Positions 24,508 to 33,589 are shown, counted from the stretch's first letter. The stretch: 64,000 nt of DNA from Saprospiraceae bacterium UBA6168 (GCA_002435785.1 DIUC01000023.1:28512-92511), one strand, 5' to 3'. Notes: generated from the letters alone by a model not told the origin. Numbers and translations are program-made.

Positions 24508-26223
24508 TTACTCCCCGGTCTCCGTGCCCATCCAAGGCGTAGCCACATAAGGGAAACTGGTCTTGAATATTTTGTCGTTGTTGTCCACGCCCGTGGAGTA
24601 GCTGAGCACGTTCACCAATTGTGTTGTAACGGGGCTGCCGCCGGGCACATAATCATCGTACCAAAGGCCGATGGCTGCCAATGCAACACCTGCCACAGCT
24701 TGCAACTCAATGCGGGTCACGTCGTCCTCCAAGCGGCGGCCATTGGGGAAGCCGTCCATGTTCGGGATGAACTGAAGGCTGGCGTCGGCATTGTAGGCGG
24801 GGTCGGTCAGGCCAAGCACTGCTGCCTGCACGATGCCCAAGGAGCTGAACTCGGGACTGTTGCGGGGCGTGGGCGGGGTGGCCATGTTGAGGCGGAGCAT
24901 ATCGCCACCGTTTGGCAAGAAGTTGTTGATGAAGGGCTTGCCTGCGGCCAATGGGTTGCCCGCTTTTCCGGTGGCGAGTTGGTAGGGCGGGAAGTTGGGT
25001 ACGCCGGTATGGAATATTGGCCAGAGGTCAACCGACCGGGCCTTCCCGGGGCCAGGCAGCAGCAGGGTGCCGAAGATGGCATCGTCCAAAGCCGTACCAG
25101 CAACGGCGGCACTTCCCTTTAGGCTGTGAAGGCCATTTTTACCAAAACCAAAGTCAAATGCGCCGAGCGAATTGCGTTGGATGCGCAGTTTGGCCATTGC
25201 CGGAACGGCGCCACCAAACTGTGAGTTGTCCATGTAAAGCGCCAGTTCTGGGTTGTAGAAGAAGCCGTCCAATTGTGTGTCGGCCAGTTCTTGGTAAGGC
25301 GTGAGGGAGTTCCAATAGTCCTTGAAGCCAATCGGGATGACGACCTCGTTGGTCAACGGCATACCGAGGCGGCTCACTTGTACCCATGCGCCAGCATCGG
25401 TAGGCTCGTTGCCAGTGGTGCTGAGGGTGCGCATGGCACGGCGGCTGGCGCTGGCCCATACGCCGATGACATAGTCGCCATCGAGGATGTTAGCTGGCGT
25501 GGCAGCGGCACCTGCTTTGCGGAGCGTAGAAATAGGTACTTGGATGGCAATGGTGTGCACGTTGTACTCGCCGAGGCCGTCACGGCTTGTGCCGTTTTGG
25601 CGGGGCAGGTTGCCGAGGTCGAACACGCCGCCGAGGTCCACGAAGAAGGGGTCATCGGCTGGGCCGCAGAAGATGCGTTCGCCCGTCGTCGCCGACTCGA
25701 TGGCATCAGCGATGAGTTGGTCGTAGGTGGTGTTCAGGCCGACCGGGCCGTTGATGGAGCGGGGGCCGATGTTCGGTGGTGGCACTTCGCCGCCGGATAC
25801 GATGGTCACCCAGGTGTTGCCGCCGTCCATGCTGCGCTCGCAAGTATAGGTTGTGCGGAGGTTGCGGGCACCGAGCCGGATGTTGAAGAAGGTGGTAGGG
25901 TCTTCGTTTACCCGTGAAAAGGTGAAGCGGTAGGTAACCTCGTCGCCGACGATGGCGGCGTTGTTGTCAATGTGGATTTCGTAGCGGATGTTCTCGCCAA
26001 ACGTGTAGTAGTTTGGCCCCCCGTGCGGTAGCTCCGTCGGGATGTAATTGGCGATGATGGTCACCATGTTCGGGTTGTCGGGGCTTACGAAAGCGTAAAC
26101 GTCCGTGTTGTCTGCCAACGGGTCGTTGGCAATCAGTGGTGCTTCCCGGTGGCTGGAGGCCGAGGCCGCCATCCCCCAAAGGCAGAGCGCCACAGTGAGG
26201 ATTTTTGAAACGAATGTTTTCAT
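24508..26223 (-). CDS. DUF4331 protein without sorting domain
   Basis: 571 residues. Signal peptide MKTFVSKILTVALCLWGMAASA, then SSHREAPLIANDPLADNTDVYAF. It is very similar to its downstream neighbour along the whole DUF4331 body (for example GPRSINGPVGLNTTYD, VDLGGVFDLGNLPRQNG, FINNFLPNGGDMLRLNMA) but stops at PWMGTETGE, where the neighbour continues into a T9SS sorting domain. It is therefore probably periplasmic or released by another route. The pair likely arose by tandem duplication with gain or loss of the C-terminal domain. Function of DUF4331 unknown. Confidence 0.92.
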   Translation of the reverse strand: MKTFVSKILTVALCLWGMAASASSHREAPLIANDPLADNTDVYAFVSPDNPNMVTIIANYIPTELPHGGPNYYTFGENIRYEIHIDNNAAIVGDEVTYRFTFSRVNEDPTTFFNIRLGARNLRTTYTCERSMDGGNTWVTIVSGGEVPPPNIGPRSINGPVGLNTTYDQLIADAIESATTGERIFCGPADDPFFVDLGGVFDLGNLPRQNGTSRDGLGEYNVHTIAIQVPISTLRKAGAAATPANILDGDYVIGVWASASRRAMRTLSTTGNEPTDAGAWVQVSRLGMPLTNEVVIPIGFKDYWNSLTPYQELADTQLDGFFYNPELALYMDNSQFGGAVPAMAKLRIQRNSLGAFDFGFGKNGLHSLKGSAAVAGTALDDAIFGTLLLPGPGKARSVDLWPIFHTGVPNFPPYQLATGKAGNPLAAGKPFINNFLPNGGDMLRLNMATPPTPRNSPEFSSLGIVQAAVLGLTDPAYNADASLQFIPNMDGFPNGRRLEDDVTRIELQAVAGVALAAIGLWYDDYVPGGSPVTTQLVNVLSYSTGVDNNDKIFKTSFPYVATPWMGTETGE

Positions 26224-26623
26224 AAAAAAGTGATTTAAAAAAATGATGGTTTGAGATGACTCAATGGTTTGGAAGTTTGGGGCAATAACTTAACAGCCAA
26301 TGCGGGGAACGCAAGGGCGAAATATATTTCAGGGACAAAGCGATGCCAGGGCATGTCCGTGCCCCGGTGCAACTTGGTGGCCTGTTGTTTGAGCTTTATT
26401 TTTTGAATGGAACCAGCGGTAAGGCCGGTGGGCAGTTTTCGGGAAAAGGGAAGCGGGGGCTTATCGCTCGTTTGATGCAGGTACTTACGAGTGAAAGTTG
26501 TGGGTGGATTTTTTGGAACGAGATTATTTTTGGAATCCCTCAAAAAATGTGGTTGGACAAGTATCGCCGAACCCCAATTCGGCAGCGAGGCTAATGCCGA
26601 ACTGGGGTTCGGCAGGACTGGGG
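26224..26623. other. Intergenic region with hairpin
   Basis: 400 bp between bestrophin (3' side) and the DUF4331 start. It contains the inverted repeat listed separately and a loosely repetitive GGTTTG-containing stretch next to the DUF4331 start. The open frame at 26235-26543 on the minus strand shows no protein-like features. Confidence 0.45.
26566..26613. repeat. 19-bp inverted repeat
   Basis: GCCGAACCCCAATTCGGCA (26566-26584) pairs with 26595-26613 with one mismatch around a 10-nt loop. Each arm also contains its own small palindrome (TGCCGAA...TTCGGCA). It lies 11 nt after the bestrophin stop codon and may be its transcription terminator, although no T-run follows. Confidence 0.7.
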
Positions 26624-27493
26624 TCAGGCTTCCCCCAGTATTTCCTTTAGGTTATCCCGCACGGTGTTGCTCATCCGGTTCAGCGGCAGGTCGTTGGTGT
26701 CTTTTCCAAATGGGTCTTCGATTTCCTCGGCAAGCACCTCTATGCTCGCAAAAATGTAGAACACCAACGGGATGATGACGGTGGACCAGTAACCAAACTC
26801 CGCCACGAACCCGATGGGCATGGTGAAGATGTAGAGGAAAATGACTTTCTTTAAAAATATGCTGTAAGAATAGGGTATCGGCGTTTTTTGGATGCGCTCG
26901 CATGCGCCGATATGGTCGGTGAAGGATTGAAGTTCCGTGTTGAGATAAAGGAGTTGTTCACCAGAAATCCTTTTTGTGCGTTGCAATTCTTCTACCTCTT
27001 TGTAGATGGCCTGCATGACGGCATTGGGGATATGCCCTTTCTGTTGAAAATCTGCGATTTTATAGCGGTCGGTATCTTCAAAATCATCCATGTTGAACCC
27101 TTTGCGCAAGTGCCATTTCATGGCCATCACTTGGTTGGAGATGAGCGCCCGGAACCGCTGGCGGGTAACGGGGTCTTCGACCATCACGCTTAATTTTAGT
27201 GCCAAGTTCCTTGAATTGTTGATGATGCTGCCCCAAATCCGGCGGCCTTCCCACCATCGTTCGTAAGCGGTGTTGGTGCGGAACACCAGCAGCATGGACA
27301 GCACGAAGCCCACCATGCTGTGGACAATGGTGGAGTTTTTGAACTGGGCGTGAAAAACATCCTCCTCCAAGTATGCCACCAAAGCCGTGTAGGCGGCTAC
27401 GCCCAGCATGGCCGGAAATAGTATCCTGAAGGTGTCGCTGCGGTGGAACATGAAGATGAGCTTCCACCAAGATTTCGGGTTGTAGTCAACCAT
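26624..27493 (-). CDS. Bestrophin-family anion channel (UPF0187)
   Basis: 289 residues with four membrane segments in two pairs (about 25-75 and 220-260). Bestrophin landmarks: FRTNTAYERWWEGRRIWGSIINNSR after the first pair, MKWHLRKG in the cytoplasmic helical part, TPIPYSYSIFLKK, and the C-terminal acidic IEDPFGKDTNDLPLNRM. Bacterial bestrophins form pentameric channels; the selectivity (chloride or cation) varies. The start at the first ATG gives the expected short N-terminus. Confidence 0.93.
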   Translation of the reverse strand: MVDYNPKSWWKLIFMFHRSDTFRILFPAMLGVAAYTALVAYLEEDVFHAQFKNSTIVHSMVGFVLSMLLVFRTNTAYERWWEGRRIWGSIINNSRNLALKLSVMVEDPVTRQRFRALISNQVMAMKWHLRKGFNMDDFEDTDRYKIADFQQKGHIPNAVMQAIYKEVEELQRTKRISGEQLLYLNTELQSFTDHIGACERIQKTPIPYSYSIFLKKVIFLYIFTMPIGFVAEFGYWSTVIIPLVFYIFASIEVLAEEIEDPFGKDTNDLPLNRMSNTVRDNLKEILGEA

Positions 27494-27657
27494 TCATTTT
27501 CGGGTTTTTGATTCAGCCGCAAAAATGGGGTATTGACTTCAATTCATGGCCCTTAAAAACATGGCCGCAATCCTTGAACCATTTTGGGGCTTGGCTGTCG
27601 TTATAGACTCAGGTCGCCATAGCAACTTGGTTTTTCTGAAATTCTAAATATAACGCA

Positions 27658-27783
27658 ATGAATGATTCCGTTTTGACCATCATGGTCGTTTCCAACATCG
27701 CAGGTACTGCATTGATGGGGTATGTTTTTTTCAGGATTTTGACCTCCAAAAACCGCTCTGAGGGGAACTACCCACTGCCTTGA
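27658..27783 (+). CDS. Possible 41-residue single-TM peptide
   Basis: A short open frame with ATG at 27658 and TGA at 27781. The product starts MNDSVLTIMVVSNIAGTALM, has one strong hydrophobic helix (about 5-28) and a polar tail with KNRSEGN. The amino acid pattern is that of small membrane proteins, but there is no second copy or known family to compare with. It lies in an otherwise empty 370-bp gap upstream of the four-TM protein. Confidence 0.45.
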   Translation: MNDSVLTIMVVSNIAGTALMGYVFFRILTSKNRSEGNYPLP

Positions 27784-27806
27784 GCTTGAGGTAAATCAAC
27801 CATTTT

Positions 27807-27842
27807 TTTGTTCCTCCACAGTAAAAAAGCGGCGTAATTTTG
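27807..27842 (+). promoter_or_regulatory. Candidate promoter TTTG-N24-TAATTTTG
   Basis: A -7 element TAATTTTG (27835-27842) lies 20 nt before the ATG at 27863; the nearest TTTG (27807-27810) is 24 nt upstream, longer than ideal. Confidence 0.4.
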
Positions 27843-27862
27843 CGGGACAAACCTGCTCCGCC

Positions 27863-28255
27863 ATGCAACGACTTGCCCTTATCTGGCTGTTCACCTCCTT
27901 CCTGTTCTGCTACTTTGAGTGGTCCGACCAATCGGCCTTCGTCTATGAAGTGGCCTACCAGTTGCTTTTTGAAAAATCAGAGAAGGCCAATGCCTTTTCG
28001 CACCCGCTTGTGTTGCTGCCGTTTTTGGGGCAGTTGCTGGTACTCATTTCCGTCTTCCTGCCCAAGCCCAAGCGGTGGATGGTCTTTTCAGGCATGGCGA
28101 TGATGGGTTTGCTAGTACTGGTGCTGCTAATTGTAGGTGTGGTTGGGAAAAATTGGAGGATTGCGGTGGCGACGCTGCCGTTTTTTGGTGCAGTGGTGTG
28201 GTGCTGGCGGGTGTTTAGGATGAAAAAGGAAGTAAACGGAATGGTTACAGGATGA
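27863..28255 (+). CDS. DUF4293-like four-TM protein
   Basis: 130 residues with four hydrophobic segments (about 3-18, 49-66, 71-93, 99-115). The layout, with a long loop after TM1 and KPKRWMVFSGMAMMGLL, is like the small Bacteroidota DUF4293 membrane proteins, but I cannot confirm the family by eye. Probably inner membrane. It is followed by a large palindromic region rather than another gene. Confidence 0.6.
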   Translation: MQRLALIWLFTSFLFCYFEWSDQSAFVYEVAYQLLFEKSEKANAFSHPLVLLPFLGQLLVLISVFLPKPKRWMVFSGMAMMGLLVLVLLIVGVVGKNWRIAVATLPFFGAVVWCWRVFRMKKEVNGMVTG

Positions 28256-28309
28256 AATTAAGGGTAGGGGTCGTGCGTCTTCATGGTTGGCCTTGTGCGC
28301 TGGATGAAA

Positions 28310-28558
28310 GGATTACTAAACCTCCAAGCTCTGTTGATTACCCATAGAATAACTCGTTGACAATCAGGTGCGTAGCACCGGTGATATTTGTAGATAACAA
28401 CCGAAACAATTTAGAGGCGCAGCGCACCGACCATATTCGGATACATATTCCGGTGCGCTGCACCTCAAAAATGGGGTTCATGTCAAAGCTACAAATATTC
28501 CGGTGCGCCGCACCTTTATTCTGTGGGTAATGGACAGACCTCCAAGGTTTAGTAATCC
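28310..28558. repeat. 249-bp nested palindromic element with GGTGCG-N-GCACC motifs
   Basis: The outer arms 28310-28352 and 28516-28558 are imperfect complements (GGATTACTAAACCT / AGGTTTAGTAATCC exact at the ends). The second arms are AGGTGCGTAGCACCGG...ATATTTGTAG (about 28366-28393) and 28489-28515. The inner arms are GGCGCAGCGCACCG (about 28416) and CGGTGCGCTGCACCT (about 28451). Together this would fold into one long cruciform or RNA hairpin. It lies between convergent genes. Confidence 0.8.
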
Positions 28559-28629
28559 TAAGCAATTTGTCGTTGAGAAGCAATCCGTCCACGCCATAAG
28601 GGAAGCGCCGTTTGCCCGCATAACGAGCA

Positions 28630-28765
28630 CAGTTTCCCTTCGGGAATGACAAGGGGAAGTGCCGTGCTTGTCCAACCTTTCGGAAGTTGGGGAACATCAA
28701 TGTGCCGCACCTACAGCTAATTATAGAAGCGCGGCATTTCCCCCTGTCATTCCCGAAGGGAACTG
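28630..28765. repeat. 40-bp imperfect inverted repeat
   Basis: The left arm 28630-28669 and right arm 28727-28765 pair along nearly their full length (CAGTTTCCCTTCGGGAATGA against TCATTCCCGAAGGGAACTG). A small hairpin CCAAC...AGTTGG sits in the loop, and GTCCACGCC occurs just outside both ends. It is a second, different palindromic element next to the 28310-28558 one. Confidence 0.75.
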
Positions 28766-28807
28766 TCCACGCCACGTTTTTTAAGCGACGCAGGTACTAA
28801 TAGAGTT

Positions 28808-31096
28808 TCAAAAGAAATAGCTCACGCTCCCCTTCACAAAGAACGGTGCCCCCGGCGTGAAGTGCAGCTCCGTCACCGATTGTGGCTCGTTCTGCAAGCG
28901 GCTCTCGGTATCAAACTGCGCATCGTTGTACGCCTCGTTCAGCAGGTTTTGCACCGATAAGGTGATTTCATAATTCCTTTTTTTCAGTCCCACCAGCGCA
29001 TCCACCACGAACTGGCCCTCGGCCACGGTGCTATTGTCCTCGTTGGCGGGGCGGTCGCCGATGTAGCGGTAGCGGAGGCTGCCGTAGAGGCCGTTCTTCG
29101 CCTGCGCCGTCAGGCCGCCGATGCTGGTGGCGGTGGGGGCGAGGGGGATATAATTTTCGCCCCTGGGTTCGCCCTTAGCACGGGGCTTGGTCAGGTTCAG
29201 GTCCACATCGGCATAAAGCCACCGGGCCAACTGCCAGCGGGCGCTGAAGTCAACGCCTTCCCGCTGCGTCTTGCCGCTCGGCTCCACCACGCCCGCATCT
29301 CCGACATACACGAACTCCTGCTCCAGGTCCAAGCGCCAAATGGACGCATTCAAAAGTAGGCTTGGCACAGGCTTGAACAGGATGCCCGCCTCTATGCCAT
29401 AAGCCTTCGGCAATATCTGCTGACCCTGTTGCGCAACCACCACCCTCGCATCGTTGGAGTGAAACCCGATGCCGCTGTTGGCATACAGTCGCACTGCCTC
29501 GTTCGCATCAAAGTACAGGTTCAGTTTCGGTGAAACCGTGCCCTTCATCTGCGTTTGGTGCTGGTAAAAGCTGTCCAGTGCATTTACGTAGCTGAAATAA
29601 AACTGGTCATAACGCAGCCCGGCGTTCAGTTTCCAGCGGCGGGTAAGTTCGAGCGTCGAGTTCACATAGAGACCAGCGTTGCCCTCCCGTACATCGCCGA
29701 GGGCGAGGTTCTCCAAGGTTTCCCGGCGGTTTTTGGTGCGGCTGAGTTCCACTCCGTCCACTTCGTCGAAGCGGAGCTGCAAGCCCGCCTCGGTGGTCAG
29801 GCGCTTGCCGCCGATGGTCGCCTCCTTGTTCCAAGAGCCATTGTATCCGATGATGTTGCGGCTTTCCTTCTGGCGGATTTGGTCGCCGTTGATAGGGTCT
29901 TCGAGGAAGAAGGTGAAATTGGAGAACAGCTCGAAATCGTATTTTACGAAGTAAATCTGGTTCTTTACAAAGGTGCGGTTGCCCAAGTTTTTCATGAAAA
30001 CAAGGTTCAGGTTTGAGCGGCTCGTCTCGCCGCCCTCCGTGTCGTCAATTGCCCCGAAACGGGTGATGCTGCCGTCGGAAATGGCCCGGAGCGGTATCTG
30101 CCCGGAGTGGTTCCATTGGCTCCTAAAGGTTGAAAATGACGCAGTTACGCTTTGGTTCTCACCGATGAGGCCGGAATATTTGCCCATCAGGTTGAAGCGG
30201 GTGAAGTTTTGCGGACTGTCGAAATAGCTGTTGCTGAACGAGTATTCCGAGGCCAACCAAGCGTTTTGGTTGCGGGCCTTTGCCGCATCGCCCAACAGGT
30301 CGAGCGCCACCACGCCCCGGTAGGTGTCGAATTGGCCGGCCTCCAATTTCACCATGCTTTGGCTGAGTGCGGTGGGCGTGTTGAAGTTCACGTTGCCCGC
30401 CGTGGCGAAGTCGCCCGCACGGGCATCGTAGTTGCCCTTGGCAAAATCAACGCCCCGAACCAGTTCCGGGATGAGGAAATGCAGGTCGGCATAGCCTTGG
30501 CCGTGGGCATGCGACACCATGTTGACGGGCATACCGTCTGCCGTGATGCGGATGTCGGTACCGTGGTCAATGTCGAAGCCCCGCAGGAAAATCTGCTCGG
30601 CCTTGCCGCCGCCAGCGTGCTGCGCAATGACGAGGCCCGGCACGATGCGCAGGATGTCCTGCGAGTTGTTGACGGGCCGAGTCTGTATGTCAAGGGCGCT
30701 GATGGTCTGGAGGTTGGCCGTGGCATCGGTGGTGATTTGCACGTCCGGCAAGTTGATGTCACGGGGCGAGAGGCTGATTTTAAGGGTGGTAGTTTCACTG
30801 TCTTTTACTCTGACCACAATGGCGGTGTCGCCAAAACCTATATAGCTGATATTGATGGTAAACTCGCCGGAGGGCAGGTCAACGAAGCTGAAAATGCCAA
30901 GCTCATCAGTGTAGGTGGCCTTGGCGGGGGTTGAGTTGATGCGGATGTTGGCACCGGGTAGGCCGGTCCTTGTTTGGGCATCCAGCACCATGCCCTTGAT
31001 GGTGCCGTTGTGGGCTTGGGATGAAAAGGCGAAGAGCACGAATGCCGCTAATGCCATGAATATTCGGAAGGATAAACGGGTGTTGTTTTTTTTCAT
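28808..31096 (-). CDS. TonB-dependent outer-membrane receptor
   Basis: 762 residues. Signal peptide to about residue 28, then a CarboxypepD_reg-like domain (NGTIKGMVLDAQTRTGLPGANI, about 30-115), a plug domain (QTRPVNNSQDILRIVPGLV... IFLRGFDIDHGTDI, about 130-235) and a 22-strand-type barrel ending in VKGSVSYFF with terminal Phe. RGFDIDHGTDIRI is common in receptors for metal or cobalamin-type ligands, but the ligand is not certain. No SusD partner is adjacent, so this is not a SusCD glycan system. Confidence 0.95.
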   Translation of the reverse strand: MKKNNTRLSFRIFMALAAFVLFAFSSQAHNGTIKGMVLDAQTRTGLPGANIRINSTPAKATYTDELGIFSFVDLPSGEFTINISYIGFGDTAIVVRVKDSETTTLKISLSPRDINLPDVQITTDATANLQTISALDIQTRPVNNSQDILRIVPGLVIAQHAGGGKAEQIFLRGFDIDHGTDIRITADGMPVNMVSHAHGQGYADLHFLIPELVRGVDFAKGNYDARAGDFATAGNVNFNTPTALSQSMVKLEAGQFDTYRGVVALDLLGDAAKARNQNAWLASEYSFSNSYFDSPQNFTRFNLMGKYSGLIGENQSVTASFSTFRSQWNHSGQIPLRAISDGSITRFGAIDDTEGGETSRSNLNLVFMKNLGNRTFVKNQIYFVKYDFELFSNFTFFLEDPINGDQIRQKESRNIIGYNGSWNKEATIGGKRLTTEAGLQLRFDEVDGVELSRTKNRRETLENLALGDVREGNAGLYVNSTLELTRRWKLNAGLRYDQFYFSYVNALDSFYQHQTQMKGTVSPKLNLYFDANEAVRLYANSGIGFHSNDARVVVAQQGQQILPKAYGIEAGILFKPVPSLLLNASIWRLDLEQEFVYVGDAGVVEPSGKTQREGVDFSARWQLARWLYADVDLNLTKPRAKGEPRGENYIPLAPTATSIGGLTAQAKNGLYGSLRYRYIGDRPANEDNSTVAEGQFVVDALVGLKKRNYEITLSVQNLLNEAYNDAQFDTESRLQNEPQSVTELHFTPGAPFFVKGSVSYFF

Positions 31097-31432
31097 CTTG
31101 AATTTTTTTTCGGATATACGTTCTATCGGTCGAGGGCAGATTTTTGAGATGGGATTTTTTTTGCCAAACGAACAAAAAAGTTGAGCGGAAAATCAAGAAA
31201 CCGATGGAGGCAGCGGAAAGTTTTGGTTAAAAAATCAAGGTTTTTTTGGGAACTGTGCGGGCTAATTATTTCTGGAAACTGCAACAGCTTCCCCAAATCC
31301 CCAAAACAAATTTAGCCTTGAACCATTAAGCTATCAGGCGATTGAGACATTCTGGTTTCAATGGCCTCAAACCATTTCGTTTTTTTTAGATTACTTTCCT
31401 AATTTTGCCACCGCTTTAGAAAAAACCTCACA
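31097..31432. other. Divergent intergenic region
   Basis: 336 bp between the TonB receptor start and the ECF sigma gene. AT-rich with long T runs and no convincing open frame. It presumably holds both promoters; a -7 element for the sigma gene is listed separately. Confidence 0.4.
31400..31407 (+). promoter_or_regulatory. Candidate -7 element TAATTTTG
   Basis: TAATTTTG fits TAnnTTTG, 25 nt before the TTG start of the ECF sigma gene at 31433. Confidence 0.4.
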
Positions 31433-31957
31433 TTGATACAAGAAACAGAAATCATAGCTGCACTGAAAGAAGGCGACAAGAACGCTATCGGAACAGTGTA
31501 TGACCGTTACGGCGCTGCGCTGTATGGGGTTGTGCTTCGCATCGTGCAATCGCCAGAAGTAGCAGAAGAGGTGGTGCAGGATGTCTTTTTGAAAATTTAC
31601 AGGAACATCGGCAGCTATGACGAGAACAAGGGAAGGTTCTACACTTGGGCGCTCAATATCGCAAGGAACAGCGCCATTGATGCTACCCGGACCAGCGAGT
31701 TTAAAAACCGGCAGAAAACCGAACAGTTCGAGTTTGTCGTATATCGAGAATCGCATCCAGCCATGACCAACGTAGATGCCATCGGCCTTCGGGAAATCGT
31801 GAACAAGCTGGACGAAAAGCATCGGAAAGTCATTGACTTGGCCTATTTTCAGGGTTATACACAATCGGAAATAGAACAAGAGATGAACATCCCAATTGGA
31901 ACGGTGAAGACCCGTTTGCGATTGGCTATCAAAGAGTTGAGAAAAGTATTTGGTTAG
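31433..31957 (+). CDS. ECF RNA polymerase sigma factor
   Basis: 174 residues. Region 2: AIGTVYDRYGAALYGVVLRIV, EVVQDVFLKIYRNIGSYDENKGRFYTWALNIARN. Region 4: LDEKHRKVIDLAYFQGYTQSEIEQEMNIPIGTVKTRLRLAIKELRKVF. The start is TTG (31433); there is no ATG before region 2 in this frame. The next gene, 27 nt downstream, is its anti-sigma factor, so the sigma is probably held at the membrane until a signal releases it. Confidence 0.95.
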   Translation: MIQETEIIAALKEGDKNAIGTVYDRYGAALYGVVLRIVQSPEVAEEVVQDVFLKIYRNIGSYDENKGRFYTWALNIARNSAIDATRTSEFKNRQKTEQFEFVVYRESHPAMTNVDAIGLREIVNKLDEKHRKVIDLAYFQGYTQSEIEQEMNIPIGTVKTRLRLAIKELRKVFG

Positions 31958-31984
31958 CCAACTGGCAAACCGCAACTTTATAAA

Positions 31985-32836
31985 ATGAACCTTCAAGCAT
32001 ATATCACATCTGGAATTTTGGAGCTGTACGTCCACGGCTTGGCTTCCCCCGACGACGTTCGGGAGGTGGAGGCCATGGCCGAGCAGCACCCGGAGGTTCA
32101 GCAAGAGCTTGACAATATCCGAAAGGTATTGGATAGTTATGTGGGTGCACACGGTGTCCAGCCCCCGGCGGGTTTGAAGGAAAAGGTAATGCAGCGATTG
32201 GACGGTGCGCCAGTAGGCCGTCCAAAAGGTAGCCAGAACAGTGAGCAAATTGCCCCACCGATGCGGAGCTACGAACCTCGTGCGCCCCGTGAACCAGGTA
32301 TCGCCTCCATTGCCACTTGGGTCTTGGGCGCAGCATTGCTAGGCGCTTGCGTGGCCGTCTTCCTTTTTTGGCAACAAGCAGAGCGGGCCGACGTACAAGT
32401 AAAAGCTGCGCAGTATCAAATGGAGCAGGTGCGCAAGGATTGCGAAGCGGAAAAGGCCAAGGCCAACGAGGTCAAAGAACAGTTCATCGCCATACGCCAC
32501 TGGGCCACCAAGCCCGTGCAAATGAAGGCCACACCGCTCGGCGGCGACGCTTATGCGGTGGTTTATTGGAACAACGTCAAAAAGACGACCTACCTCGATC
32601 TGGGCAAACTGCCACAACCAGCCGCCGACAAGCAGTTCCAACTGTGGGCCATCGTAAATGGCAAGCCCACCGACATGGGGATTTTTGAGGTCGCTCCCGC
32701 TGATTCACTGATAAAAATTGATGGCCAGTTCATCGAAAACCCACAGGCTTTCGCCGTGACCCTTGAGCCGAAGGGTGGCAGCCAATCCCCGAGCCTCGAC
32801 CAGATGTGGGTGGTCGGAAACGTTGCCAAGGGCTAA
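31985..32836 (+). CDS. RskA-type anti-sigma factor
   Basis: 283 residues. A cytoplasmic anti-sigma N-terminus (ITSGILELYVHGLASPDDVREVEAMAEQHPEVQQELD, about 5-45), a Pro-rich linker, one TM helix (about 106-124, WVLGAALLGACVAVFLFW), a coiled-coil stretch (about 128-160) and a periplasmic RskA C-terminal domain (GGDAYAVVYWNNVKKTTYLDLGKLP, QFQLWAIVNGKPTDMGIFEV). It sequesters the upstream sigma factor. The pair is likely released by regulated proteolysis, as in mycobacterial RskA/SigK. Confidence 0.92.
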   Translation: MNLQAYITSGILELYVHGLASPDDVREVEAMAEQHPEVQQELDNIRKVLDSYVGAHGVQPPAGLKEKVMQRLDGAPVGRPKGSQNSEQIAPPMRSYEPRAPREPGIASIATWVLGAALLGACVAVFLFWQQAERADVQVKAAQYQMEQVRKDCEAEKAKANEVKEQFIAIRHWATKPVQMKATPLGGDAYAVVYWNNVKKTTYLDLGKLPQPAADKQFQLWAIVNGKPTDMGIFEVAPADSLIKIDGQFIENPQAFAVTLEPKGGSQSPSLDQMWVVGNVAKG

Positions 32837-32885
32837 TTTTCCCGATAAAAGTCTTTTAGCGTATCGCTTTGCAATGGCATCCTGC

Positions 32886-32893
32886 TACCTTTG
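32886..32893 (+). promoter_or_regulatory. Candidate -7 element TACCTTTG
   Basis: TACCTTTG fits TAnnTTTG, 24 nt before the rpe ATG. A TTTG at 32868-32871 is only 14 nt upstream of it. Confidence 0.4.
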
Positions 32894-32917
32894 CCGCCTA
32901 ATTGCTATTGACTTTTT

Positions 32918-33589
32918 ATGAAACATCTCATTGCCCCTTCCGTCCTTTCCGCCAACTATTCCAACCTACAAGCCGACTTCGACATGGTCAACCGCAGCGA
33001 AGCGGACTGGTACCATGTGGACGTGATGGACGGTCGCTTCGTGCCCAACATCAGCTTCGGCATGTTCATCGTGGAGTTTATGAAGAAAATGGCCGAGAAG
33101 CCCCTCGACGTACACCTCATGATTTTGGAGCCGGAAAAGTACATCGGCGAGTTCCGAAAGGCTGGGGCGGACGTGATTACCGTCCACTACGAGGCTTGTC
33201 CGCACCTCCACCGCACCATCCAGCAAATCAAGGAAACAGGCGCAAAAGCGGGCGTGGCCCTGAACCCGCACACCCCCGTCAGCCTGTTGGCCGATGTGCT
33301 GGAAGACCTTGACCTGGTGCTGCTGATGAGCGTGAACCCCGGCTTTGGTGGCCAAAAGTTCATCTACAACACCATCCCGAAAATCCGGCAACTCAAGGAC
33401 ATGATTATCGAAAAGAACACCAACACGCTCATTGAGATTGACGGTGGGGTAGGGCTGCAAAACGCCGAGGAGATACTGAAAGCTGGCGCAAATGTGCTGG
33501 TGGCCGGGAGCAGCGTCTTCAATTCGCCGGACCCAGCGGCCACCATTGCGAAGCTAAAGGCCATCGGAAAAGGAGAGGTGTGGGTTTGA
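32918..33589 (+). CDS. rpe: Ribulose-phosphate 3-epimerase
   Basis: 223 residues, a complete TIM barrel. Signature segments: IAPSVLSANYSNL, HVDVMDGRFVPNISFG (metal His and Asp), DVHLMI, ADVITVHYEA, VALNPHTP, VLLMSVNPGFGGQKFI and EIDGGVGLQNAEEILKAGANVLVAGSSVF. It interconverts ribulose 5-phosphate and xylulose 5-phosphate. The pentose phosphate partner rpiB is elsewhere in the window, not in an operon with it. Confidence 0.97.
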   Translation: MKHLIAPSVLSANYSNLQADFDMVNRSEADWYHVDVMDGRFVPNISFGMFIVEFMKKMAEKPLDVHLMILEPEKYIGEFRKAGADVITVHYEACPHLHRTIQQIKETGAKAGVALNPHTPVSLLADVLEDLDLVLLMSVNPGFGGQKFIYNTIPKIRQLKDMIIEKNTNTLIEIDGGVGLQNAEEILKAGANVLVAGSSVFNSPDPAATIAKLKAIGKGEVWV

